DNA from: a virus
Length of the DNA stretch: 21,913 nt
Direction: 5' to 3' (one strand)
IMG/VR virus record: IMGVR_UViG_3300046517_001952
Location: 1-21,913 of that record
Shown: piece by piece, positions 7,949-14,717 of the stretch
Numbering within the stretch: the stretch's first letter is position 1
Layout: each line of letters starts with the position of its first letter
Notes under the pieces: generated by a model
The model's input: only the letters and a program-made list of their open reading frames with translations
Databases searched by the model: none
Told to the model about the DNA's origin: nothing
Position numbers and translations under genes: made by a program

Positions 7949-8366
7949 AATCACCGCGACTCGAACGGGTGCCTGGGACCTTCCGGTTTCGGGTGGCGAC
8001 TACAGCTACGTCGCCGCGTCGGCGATCAAGCAGTGGGCTGCGGTGAAGGCCGACACCACTGAAGGTCAGGTCGCGGAGACCAGCGCGATCACCGACATCG
8101 TTCTCGGCATCGCTCAGACCGCGGCTGCGACGGGCGAGACCGTCACGGTTCGCCGGCTCGGCACCACTCCGTTCTTCGCTGACGGCGCGGTCACCTACGG
8201 CGCCGAGCTGATGCCCAGCGCCGCGGGCACCACCAAGACGGGCTGGCTGAAGGTCGCGGCCGGCGCCACCGCGCGCACCGTGGGCGTGTGCGAGCACGCT
8301 GCGGCCGACACCGAACAGGGTTCCATCTTCCTCAGCACTCCGGGCAAGCAGCCGCCCAACAGCTAA
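7944..8366 (+). CDS. Head decoration protein (DUF2190-like)
   Basis: A 140-residue protein whose position, between protease/scaffold and major capsid, is the usual place for a capsid-stabilising decoration protein. The sequence is beta-rich and Thr/Ala-rich with no charged helices. VSGGDYSYVAASAIKQWAAV, TDIVLGIAQTAAATGETVTVRRLG and VGVCEHAAADTEQGSIFL recall DUF2190-type capsid proteins, which contain a 'goes back to baseline plus gain of property' repeat such as TGETVTVR. It would bind the outer surface of the capsid shell and resist internal DNA pressure. ATG 7944 is preceded by a strong site (AGGAG). A minor uncertainty is the exact family, since small decoration proteins diverge quickly. 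Confidence 0.75.
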   Translation: MGITATRTGAWDLPVSGGDYSYVAASAIKQWAAVKADTTEGQVAETSAITDIVLGIAQTAAATGETVTVRRLGTTPFFADGAVTYGAELMPSAAGTTKTGWLKVAAGATARTVGVCEHAAADTEQGSIFLSTPGKQPPNS

Positions 8367-8370
8367 GCCA

Positions 8371-8413
8371 CTTTCACCGAACCGCAGCATCAACAGGAGC
8401 AGAACGACATGGG
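8371..8413 (+). promoter_or_regulatory. Translation leader of the major capsid gene (copy 2 of a duplicated leader)
   Basis: It carries the same ordered blocks as the leader of the preceding gene: CTTTCAC (8371-8377), CCGCAGCA (8382-8389), CAGGAGCA (8394-8401) and ACGACATGGG (8404-8413). The AGGAG core ends 9 bases before ATG 8409. Small spacer differences (4 or 2 extra bases between blocks) show that the copies have drifted. Confidence 0.65.
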
Positions 8414-9407
8414 CTTGAACCGAGCCGACTTCATCACCCGGACGCCGGCAGACAACATGCTGTTCATGTTCCTGCAGGACGACGCCGAGTTCATCGGCCT
8501 CGACGTGTTCCCGTACAAGCCCGTCGACGCCCAGCAGAAGAAGAAGTACCAGACCGACCTCAGCCACCTGAAGGCCGTCGACGACGTCGGCGACTCGAAG
8601 GGCGGCGTGCGGAAGGTCGGGTACGACGTCTTCAGCTCGAACATCACCACGTCGCTGTACAAGCTGGGTGCCGACATCGACCCGCGCGACGAAGCGATTT
8701 TCGATCAGCCGGTGAATCAGGTTCGCCAGATGCAGCTGCGGAACATCGCCAGCCGCCTCCGCATCGCGCACGAGTTGCGCATCGCGACCCTGGCAACCAC
8801 CTCGGGCAATTACCCGAGCGACCTGACGTCGGCGCTCACCACCGGCACGAACCGGTGGATTGACGCGGGCGGCGACTTCGAGGTCGACAGCAACACCGCG
8901 CGCAAGGCCATCAAGGCGCGCTCCGGCAAGCTGCCGAACGCGGTGGCGATGTCGCTGACGACGTTCGACCAGATTCGCACCGGCCCGCTGTTCCGCGATC
9001 GCGTGAAGTTCACCAACTCGTTCATGTCGATGGACGAGGTGAAGAAGACCCTGGCGACCGCGCTGCAGGTCGACCACATCTTCATCGGCTCCGCGAAGTA
9101 CAACACGGCCAACGACGGGGCCACCGACACCACCGCCGACATCTGGGCGGTCGTGGGCGTCGGCATGGTGGTGTTCTTCTACTACAACCCGTCGCCCGCG
9201 ATGTACGACGTCAGCTACGGCCACACGTGGATTCGCAAGAATCTCTACACGTATGAGGCCCTCGACCCGAAGCGCGGCTCGGCTGACGGGCGCATCACCG
9301 AAATCGAAGGCGGCTGGGAGTACGACTACTCGGCGGGCTACGTCGCCGACTCGGCGAACACCACCAAGTTCGGCGCCGGCTACCTGTTCCGCAACGTCAC
9401 GGCGTAA
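8409..9407 (+). CDS. Major capsid protein
   Basis: A 332-residue protein that would form the icosahedral shell. It follows the protease/scaffold and decoration genes in the canonical order. It has the composition of a major head protein: no cysteine, high Ala/Asp/Thr, alternating helical (RQMQLRNIASRLRIAHELRIATLA) and beta segments, and the ending EYDYSAGYVADSANTTKFGAGYLFRNV. AVVGVGMVVFFYYNPSPAM and VSYGHTWIRKNLYTYEA resemble the C-terminal half of Mu/HK97-like capsid proteins I remember. The start is set by AGGAG at 8395-8399. A hairpin directly after the stop may protect or partly terminate the abundant mRNA. Identity rests on order and composition rather than a catalytic motif. Confidence 0.85.
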   Translation: MGLNRADFITRTPADNMLFMFLQDDAEFIGLDVFPYKPVDAQQKKKYQTDLSHLKAVDDVGDSKGGVRKVGYDVFSSNITTSLYKLGADIDPRDEAIFDQPVNQVRQMQLRNIASRLRIAHELRIATLATTSGNYPSDLTSALTTGTNRWIDAGGDFEVDSNTARKAIKARSGKLPNAVAMSLTTFDQIRTGPLFRDRVKFTNSFMSMDEVKKTLATALQVDHIFIGSAKYNTANDGATDTTADIWAVVGVGMVVFFYYNPSPAMYDVSYGHTWIRKNLYTYEALDPKRGSADGRITEIEGGWEYDYSAGYVADSANTTKFGAGYLFRNVTA

Positions 9408-9422
9408 GACTCGCGCGGGGCC

Positions 9423-9447
9423 GCCTGCTGGTGGTAAGTCAGCAGGC
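9423..9447 (+). terminator. Hairpin after the major capsid gene (possible attenuator or mRNA-stabilising stem)
   Basis: A perfect 8-base inverted repeat, GCCTGCTG (9423-9430) and CAGCAGGC (9440-9447), encloses a 9-base loop. No run of T follows, so it is not a classical intrinsic terminator. Its place, 15 bases after the capsid stop, fits a structure that protects the capsid message or lowers read-through into later genes. Confidence 0.55.
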
Positions 9448-9470
9448 ACCACCCGCTCCACGGAGACACG

Positions 9471-9932
9471 ATGGCCGACAAAGAGAAGCTCGAAGAAGGC
9501 GTTTCGCGGGTTGCTCCCGGCCGCGTGCTGCCTCCGCCGACGCGCGCCGAGCTCCACGCGCAGAACGACGACAAAGACGAGTACATCATCACCCACGGCT
9601 CGGTGAAGGTCGGCAGCGGTGACGACGCGCGCATCGTCGAGACGGGCGGCATCGTCGAGCTCACCGAGCGACAGGCCGTCGACGTCGGCCTCGACCACCT
9701 CGCCACGCGCGAGCAGTGGAAGAAGATGACCGACGCGCACGACGCGCAGCTCGAGATGGAGAAGGACTTCGCCGAGGCGCAGGAGATGGCGGCCTCGCTG
9801 GGCAAGAAGGTTCGCCGCACCGGGCTGCCGGCCAACATGGCGCAGATTCGTGCGGCGGCCGAGAAGAAGTCGAAGGCGGAGTCGTCGCGGCTCGCCGATC
9901 AGGTCGACGGCGGCAAGTCCAAGAAGCGCTGA
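9471..9932 (+). CDS. Small head-region accessory protein of unknown function
   Basis: A 153-residue charged protein with no cysteine and no membrane segment. ATG 9471 follows GGAG at 9462-9465. The middle portion (EYIITHGSVKVGSGDDARIVETGGIVELTERQAVDVGLDHL) has a short beta-barrel feel with a 'GGIVELT' strand, a type of segment often seen in small phage proteins next to the capsid gene. The C-terminal half (residues about 80-153) is helical and Lys/Glu-rich, ending KSKKR. It may be a minor head or head-tail joining factor by position, but I do not recognise a named family. Confidence 0.65.
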   Translation: MADKEKLEEGVSRVAPGRVLPPPTRAELHAQNDDKDEYIITHGSVKVGSGDDARIVETGGIVELTERQAVDVGLDHLATREQWKKMTDAHDAQLEMEKDFAEAQEMAASLGKKVRRTGLPANMAQIRAAAEKKSKAESSRLADQVDGGKSKKR

Positions 9933-9945
9933 ACGGAGCCACACG

Positions 9946-10416
9946 ATGAAGCTCAAGGCACTGGGGTTCGGCATCGGTCTCGCGCTGTTTGCGGGGCTGC
10001 TGATGGCGTTCACGCCGCTCATCACCGACATCAAGACGACCGGCGAGTGGTTCAAGGGCGGGGTGAACATCTCGAAGGCGGCCCCGAACACCCCCTCGAC
10101 CCAGGTCATCACCGAGGCTCCGCTCTGCACCCTCGACATCGACTTCCCGGCCCTCGGCGCGGCGAGCGACTACGGCGGGTGCATCGACTCTCCCGCGTTC
10201 GCCTGTCCCGGCGTGGCCCACGGCGACCCGTGCATGGTGGGCATGAAGGAGCCGACCGTGCTCGACGGCGGCTCTCTGACCGCAAACATCACGTTCGAGG
10301 CGATGACGATGGCCGCGGGCTTCGTCAAGGTGCGCGCCTGCATGATTCCCGGTGACGGTGGGTCGGCGAACGCGCCCGACGCCGGATTCGTGGTGCGCTG
10401 CTTCTCCAACCAGTGA
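9946..10416 (+). CDS. Putative exported six-cysteine protein, first gene of the exported cassette
   Basis: A 156-residue protein starting at ATG 9946 after ACGGAG (9933-9938). MKLKALGFGIGLALFAGLLMA is a basic end plus a hydrophobic stretch (about residues 5-23), a signal peptide or membrane anchor. The rest contains exactly six cysteines (APLC, YGGC, AFAC, GDPC, VRAC, VVRC), an even number that allows three disulfides outside the cytoplasm. The C-terminal half has the pattern CPGVAHGDPCMVGM ... SLTANITFEAM ... GFVKVRAC, similar in layout to beta-sandwich 'GVAVGD ... V.V' modules at the ends of phage fibre proteins. DGG and DAG tripeptides are frequent. The gene lies between head and connector genes, where exported proteins are not expected. 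Its function is unknown; surface or virion display is a guess. Confidence 0.7.
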   Translation: MKLKALGFGIGLALFAGLLMAFTPLITDIKTTGEWFKGGVNISKAAPNTPSTQVITEAPLCTLDIDFPALGAASDYGGCIDSPAFACPGVAHGDPCMVGMKEPTVLDGGSLTANITFEAMTMAAGFVKVRACMIPGDGGSANAPDAGFVVRCFSNQ

Positions 10417-10423
10417 GGCCGTC

Positions 10424-10945
10424 GTGAAGCTCGGGCTGAAGATCAGCGGCGCCTTGGTGGTCGCGGTCATCGCGCTGGCGATGTTTCGAGCTCAGGCTTC
10501 GGTCCCCGAGCAGGTGCAGGCCGAGCTGACCGCCGCGCGGCCGGGCGGCGACCTCCAGCTGCTGACCCTGCTGAACGGCGAGCCGGTCGCGTTCTTCCTT
10601 CAGGACGGCGGCCCCGCGGGCTTCTACGGCACGGCGGCGGGCTGCATCGCCCTCGTCACGTCGCAGCCGGGCGTCGTGAAGGGCGACACGCTGATGGTGA
10701 TGCCGCTCGACGGCGGCGCCTCGTTCTGCTTCGACCCGATCGACGCCGGCACCGGCAGCACCTGCCTCGGCGTCACGAGTCACTTCAACATTCCCACCGG
10801 CCTCAAAGACGGTGGCGTGCCGGGCGAGCCGAACGTCGGCATTCCGTGCGCCGCGAACACCGCGTGCTACTTCGTGATGAGCAACTACACCGCGAACTTC
10901 TGCACGTCGGGTGGCTCGGACGTCGCCATCTGGAAGATGCGGTGA
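10424..10945 (+). CDS. Putative exported six-cysteine protein, second gene of the exported cassette
   Basis: A 173-residue protein. GTG 10424 follows GAGG at 10415-10418, 7 bases after the previous stop. The N-terminus (V1-K2-L3-G4-L5-K6, then a hydrophobic run to residue 21) ends in RAQAS, a good AxA-type signal-peptidase site after A25. The mature part again holds six cysteines (AAGC, SFC, STC, IPC, TAC, NFC). QPGVVKGDTLMVMP resembles CPGVAHGDPCMVGM in the preceding protein, so the two may share a distant beta module. DGG and DAG tripeptides recur (LQDGGPAG, PIDAGTG, LKDGGVPG). No enzymatic motif is visible. It is probably periplasmic, surface-bound or secreted; partner proteins are likely its neighbours in the cassette. 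Confidence 0.7.
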   Translation: MKLGLKISGALVVAVIALAMFRAQASVPEQVQAELTAARPGGDLQLLTLLNGEPVAFFLQDGGPAGFYGTAAGCIALVTSQPGVVKGDTLMVMPLDGGASFCFDPIDAGTGSTCLGVTSHFNIPTGLKDGGVPGEPNVGIPCAANTACYFVMSNYTANFCTSGGSDVAIWKMR

Positions 10946-10949
10946 AGCC

Positions 10950-11699
10950 GTGCGACGCCTCGCCGCGCTCGCGCTGCTGCTGAGTCTCGCCTCCGACGCC
11001 GGGCCTCGAGCGATGCGGTTTCTTGCTCCAGGCGGAGCCGGGCGACCGAAGGCGGCCGCGAGCTCATCTGCGCCCGGTTGTTCGCAAAGCATCGACTGCG
11101 CGATTCAGGCCGGCGACAAGGTCGGCAACTGGTGGGCGCTGAAGGCGGACGGCACGATGCTTTCGGGCTCGAGCCTCACCGAGTCGGCGCACGGTTCGCC
11201 CACCGTCTCACCAATCACCCTCAACGGCACGACGCAGTACTACGACAGCGCGGCGGTCGCCTTTCCTGCGACCAGCCAGTCGTTCAGCATCATGTTCGTC
11301 GCGAAGTTCAACGACGTGACGGCGGCCTATGTCGCTGCGAAATGGCCGGTCGCCAATCAGACGTTCATTTGCGGCGTCGCGGTGAGCAATCCGATCTTCT
11401 ACGCGTTCAGCAGCACCCCGACGTTCGTTCCAAACACGAGCGCTGGCGTCGTCTCAACGGGAACGTGGGTTGGGATTTGCTGCTCATTCAATTCCTCAAC
11501 GCAAGACGGGAACGTGCGTTACTCGGGCGTGAATTCACTCGTGTCAATCGGCCCGTCTACACAGAACACGACCAGCGCGCAGACGGTCGGCTCGACGGCA
11601 GCGACTCCGACGTTCAATGGGCAGCTGCGCGGCGTCTTCTACACCGAGACCGATGCGTGTGGCGCGGCGTCGGATCGGGTCATCGCGGGGGCCATGTGA
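10950..11699 (+). CDS. Putative exported LamG/concanavalin-like lectin protein
   Basis: A 249-residue protein. GTG 10950 was chosen because it gives V-R-R-L-A-A-L-A-L-L-L-S-L-A-S-D-A-G, a short signal peptide; it lies 4 bases after the previous stop, with only a weak upstream G-rich site. Residues about 80-245 show the LamG-like jelly-roll rhythm: ITLNGTTQYYDSAAVAF, QSFSIMFVAKF, TWVGICCSFNSSTQDGNVRY, and the closing strand FNGQLRGVFYTETDACG. Such domains usually bind sugars or other surface ligands. Six cysteines are present. The central part is rich in Ser, Thr and Asn and lower in GC (58% at 11341-11580 by my count) than the surrounding genes, a sign of different origin. It overlaps the next gene by 4 bases. 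Confidence 0.65.
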   Translation: MRRLAALALLLSLASDAGPRAMRFLAPGGAGRPKAAASSSAPGCSQSIDCAIQAGDKVGNWWALKADGTMLSGSSLTESAHGSPTVSPITLNGTTQYYDSAAVAFPATSQSFSIMFVAKFNDVTAAYVAAKWPVANQTFICGVAVSNPIFYAFSSTPTFVPNTSAGVVSTGTWVGICCSFNSSTQDGNVRYSGVNSLVSIGPSTQNTTSAQTVGSTAATPTFNGQLRGVFYTETDACGAASDRVIAGAM

Positions 11700-13696
11700 A
11701 ATACGTTCGGCCGGTGGCGGCGGTGGTGACGCTCGCCGCTCTTGGGCTTGTGGCCCGGTCGCTGACGGCCACCACGCCCCCGCCGACTTGGACCCAGGTC
11801 GCGGGCTACGAGTACACCACCACGCAGCTCGGCGCCTTGCCGCAATGCCTCGGCGACCCGTCCTGCTTTGCGCTCTGCACCTTCACCGACGCGGGGTGGG
11901 GCTGTATCGGCAACGACGGCGGCTCGGTCGGCGTCGTCACCAACAACGGCAACATGGGAGCAGGTACCTTCGCGCCCGGCCTGTTGGCGCTTCGCGCGGT
12001 GCAGGACTCGGACGCTCCTAGCGCGACGGGTCTGGAGGCGTGGCTCGGCGGCGACCAGACCTTCGTGATGGGCGGCTTCACGCGAAGCAACACCGAAACG
12101 GGCACCATCGAAACGCCCTTCACCCTCGCCAACGTTTCCGACTACAGCAACGTGTTCGCCACGCGCGCGGAGTCGGGGCTATGGAAGTGCAATTGGATTG
12201 AGGGCGGCAACGCTTCGACGTCCAACGTCACCAACGTGGCGAACAATCTCCAACCTCGAGACGGGTGGTCCATCTCGAGCTGCCGTCGTCACGCAGGCCA
12301 GCACCGCGCGCGCTCGAACGGCCAGAACGGCGAAATCACCACGTCAGATACCTCGCCCGGAGTGACTGCCGGCGCGGTGGCGAACTTCGGCCGCGCGCAG
12401 TCGACCGCTCCGGGCCTGGAGATGAACGGGCCGCTTGCCTTCGTCGCGCTCTACACGGAGTCGAAGTCTGACGTGTGGATGAACGACGTTGAGCAGGATT
12501 TCTCCGGCGCTCCGTTTGCCTACGTCGGCGGCGGCATTGGGCAGGTGGTCGGGCTTGACGACGGACAGGACGTGAACTTCTTTCAGTCGGGCGGGCACCT
12601 CGTGGCGCACGACTTTCACGATGCCGGGATTCGCCAGGGCCTTCGGGTGCTGCGCGGCATCATCGGCGACGAAGACGGCGGGGCTCAGTCGCTCATCACG
12701 AACTACTGGGCCGACGACGCGCTCAACGTCGCTTCGTGGGATGACGTGGGCAGCCCCGGCGTTGCTCCTGTCGCTTCCGCTGGCCCGTTCAGTCGGTATC
12801 TCAATTCGCTCACCGCCTACCGGCTGACCGACGACGACAGTTGCGCTTTTGAGGGCAAGTCGTCGGGCGAAAGCGTCTTTCACCGAGCGGTGCCCGAGCA
12901 CTACTACACCGCGAGCTGCTACCTCTCGGCCGGCACCACCATGAAAGCGCGTCTCGAAATCACTTCGGACGGAAGCGGTGGCGGGGCGTGCGACTTCACC
13001 GACCTCGACTCGACACCTCGCCGAGTCTCTTGCACCAGGAACATCAAGGCGGGCTCGACGGTGCACGGGCGCGTTCTCGTCGGCACCCAGGGCAGCGACA
13101 CCGGCTCCATCATCGTCTACCAGTGCCAGATGACGCCCGAGTCCTTCGCGGAGATGCCGAACCTCGACCGACGCATTCCCATCGGCTCCAGCTATGACGC
13201 GCTCAACGCCAACGGCTGGCCGACGACGGGCCGCGCGAAGTACGAGGAGGTTTTCTGCCCCCTCTACGACTTCAACTCCGAGTGGGACCACGGGGTGAAT
13301 ACGTTGTGGCCGTTCGACATTCAGGACTCCAACGGCACCAGCATCGCCGGGGTTGCGCTGGGCGACGGGTTCCCGGGGCTCATCACTGCGACGACTCGCG
13401 ACGGCGGCGGCGAGCCGTCCTACTTCACTGCGGCCGGATACTCGTCGGAGCCGTCGCAGTGCTACGCGATCAGCCTTGAATGGGAGCTCGACTCCGACGC
13501 CACCTGCTGCCCGACGACGCTGCGCTACGACGTCTGCGCTTCAAATGTGCCGCTGACGGCGTGCCACGCTTCGACAGCCATCGCCTCGCACATGGGCGTC
13601 TGCCCTGGCACGCCGGCTTCGATGAACCTCGGCAACCGAGCAGGAGCAACCGTTTCCACAAGCTTCTACGTGGCCGCCGTTAGGGTGTTCCAATGA
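11696..13696 (+). CDS. Large putative exported, cysteine-rich lectin-like protein
   Basis: A 666-residue protein starting at GTG 11696 (overlap GTGA). VKYVRPVAAVVTLAALGLVARSL is a signal peptide or anchor, followed by a Thr/Pro stretch. Residues about 80-270 look LamG-like (GLEAWLGGDQTFVMGGFTRS, PFTLANVSDYSNVF, then PLAFVALYTESKSD). Residues about 335-500 resemble a carbohydrate-binding beta-sandwich module (NYWADDALNVASWDDVG, YYTASCYLSAGTTMKARLEI). The C-terminal 150 residues are unassigned. I count 18 cysteines, far above the phage structural genes here; the major capsid protein has none. It is followed directly by a connector gene (ATGA overlap), so it is made as part of the structural operon. 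Possible roles are a host-surface adhesin, a virion-associated fibre or an exclusion factor; none can be proven from sequence. Confidence 0.65.
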   Translation: MKYVRPVAAVVTLAALGLVARSLTATTPPPTWTQVAGYEYTTTQLGALPQCLGDPSCFALCTFTDAGWGCIGNDGGSVGVVTNNGNMGAGTFAPGLLALRAVQDSDAPSATGLEAWLGGDQTFVMGGFTRSNTETGTIETPFTLANVSDYSNVFATRAESGLWKCNWIEGGNASTSNVTNVANNLQPRDGWSISSCRRHAGQHRARSNGQNGEITTSDTSPGVTAGAVANFGRAQSTAPGLEMNGPLAFVALYTESKSDVWMNDVEQDFSGAPFAYVGGGIGQVVGLDDGQDVNFFQSGGHLVAHDFHDAGIRQGLRVLRGIIGDEDGGAQSLITNYWADDALNVASWDDVGSPGVAPVASAGPFSRYLNSLTAYRLTDDDSCAFEGKSSGESVFHRAVPEHYYTASCYLSAGTTMKARLEITSDGSGGGACDFTDLDSTPRRVSCTRNIKAGSTVHGRVLVGTQGSDTGSIIVYQCQMTPESFAEMPNLDRRIPIGSSYDALNANGWPTTGRAKYEEVFCPLYDFNSEWDHGVNTLWPFDIQDSNGTSIAGVALGDGFPGLITATTRDGGGEPSYFTAAGYSSEPSQCYAISLEWELDSDATCCPTTLRYDVCASNVPLTACHASTAIASHMGVCPGTPASMNLGNRAGATVSTSFYVAAVRVFQ

Positions 13697-14187
13697 CCGC
13701 GCCCAACACCTTCGGCGTCACCCCGACCTACCTGCAGCAGCGGTTGTTCCCGAGCGCCAAACCCTTCAGCGCCACCACCGCGCCGACCGACACCACGGTG
13801 ACGTCGGTCATCGCCGAGCAGGCCGCGGAGTTGGAGGGCAAGCTGTCGCTGAAGGCAATCGACTCGACGCAGATTGCCAACGACGGCAGCACCGCCGCGT
13901 CGCTCTGGTGCCGGCTCACGCTCCGCCTGATGGTCGCCGTCGAGCTCGTCCAGTACATGACGGGCACCGACCCGAAGCTCTCCCAGGCGCTGCAGGCGAA
14001 GCTCAACGTGCGCTGGAAGGCGCTGAACGAGGGCGGGGCGTCGGCGCTCGGCAACGGTGCGTCGTCGAGCAGCGTCGCCGACCCGCTCGGACCCGACACG
14101 CACATCGGCGAGCTCAACCTCGACACCGGCGACGATTCCCTGGCGAGCGATGCCGCGCCCATCTTCCGACAGAGCGACAAGCTCTGA
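13693..14187 (+). CDS. Head-tail connector/adaptor protein (gp36/DUF1320-like position)
   Basis: A 164-residue protein starting at ATG 13693, overlapping the previous stop. It opens with VTPTYLQQRLFPSAKPF, then two helices (TSVIAEQAAELEGKLSLKAI and CRLTLRLMVAVELVQYMTG) and the segment LSQALQAKLNVRWKAL. This short all-helical layout beginning with a '[T/Y]..yL..R[LV]' segment is typical of neck adaptors that dock under the portal, the role of gp36 in Mu-like phages. It directly precedes a virion-morphogenesis gene, which agrees with a connector role. The C-terminal 40 residues are Ser/Gly/Asp-rich and probably flexible. The exact family is uncertain. Confidence 0.65.
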   Translation: MTAPNTFGVTPTYLQQRLFPSAKPFSATTAPTDTTVTSVIAEQAAELEGKLSLKAIDSTQIANDGSTAASLWCRLTLRLMVAVELVQYMTGTDPKLSQALQAKLNVRWKALNEGGASALGNGASSSSVADPLGPDTHIGELNLDTGDDSLASDAAPIFRQSDKL

Positions 14188-14198
14188 CGAGGTGAGCC

Positions 14199-14717
14199 GT
14201 GTCGGTCGCCTTCTTCGAAATTCGGTACCGCCTCAACGGCCGCCCGGTCGACGACCCGTTCGAGAAAATCAAGGTGGCTGCCGAGCGCGCCGGCGCCGAG
14301 CTGCTGCGCTTCGAGAAGCACGTCTGGCCGCGGGTGATTCCGGTGCTCGAAGCGGGCATTCGGCAGCAGTATGAAGAGGAGGGCGGCGGGCCTCACCGCG
14401 GGGCCTGGGCGGCGCTGTCGGCCACCTACCTTGCATGGAAGGAGCGCCACGGCTTCAGCAGCCGCATCGGGCAGCGCACCGGCAACCTGATGGCCGCGCT
14501 CACCCAGTCGGACAGCCCCTTCGCGCGGCGCGACTACGACAGCGAAAGGCTCGACTTCGGAACGGTCGGCATCAACTACGCGAGCTTCGTGCAGGAGGGC
14601 GCCCGGTACGCGCCAGACCGGCCGCCGCTCGACTTCCATGACGACACCGAGCAAGATTTGCGAGCAGCCCTCGTTGCTGGCATTCGAGAGGCGATGCAGC
14701 CCTTGGAGGGTCTCTGA
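14199..14717 (+). CDS. Phage virion morphogenesis protein (tail completion, Mu gpG/P2 gpS-like)
   Basis: A 172-residue protein starting at GTG 14199 after GAGGTGA (14189-14195). The body fits the virion-morphogenesis family: RVIPVLEAGIRQQYEEEGG, then GAWAALSATYLAWKERHGFS, IGQRTGNLMAALTQ, and FGTVGINYASFVQEGARYAP. The 'W..L...T...K' helix followed by 'L..tG.L..sl' and 'G.. ..YA..hq.G' is characteristic. These proteins act at the head-tail junction to complete the tail or neck. The gene ends in CTGA, where the stop overlaps the probable CTG start of the following gene, so the two are coupled. Confidence 0.85.
   Translation: MSVAFFEIRYRLNGRPVDDPFEKIKVAAERAGAELLRFEKHVWPRVIPVLEAGIRQQYEEEGGGPHRGAWAALSATYLAWKERHGFSSRIGQRTGNLMAALTQSDSPFARRDYDSERLDFGTVGINYASFVQEGARYAPDRPPLDFHDDTEQDLRAALVAGIREAMQPLEGL

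Noticed and set aside
6393-10139. A 1248-codon open frame on the - strand across the HNH, protease, decoration and capsid genes
   Set aside because: It lies antisense to clearly coding genes, is Arg/Leu/His/Val-rich with low complexity and shows no family motifs. GC-rich third positions remove stop codons on the opposite strand, giving long shadow frames.
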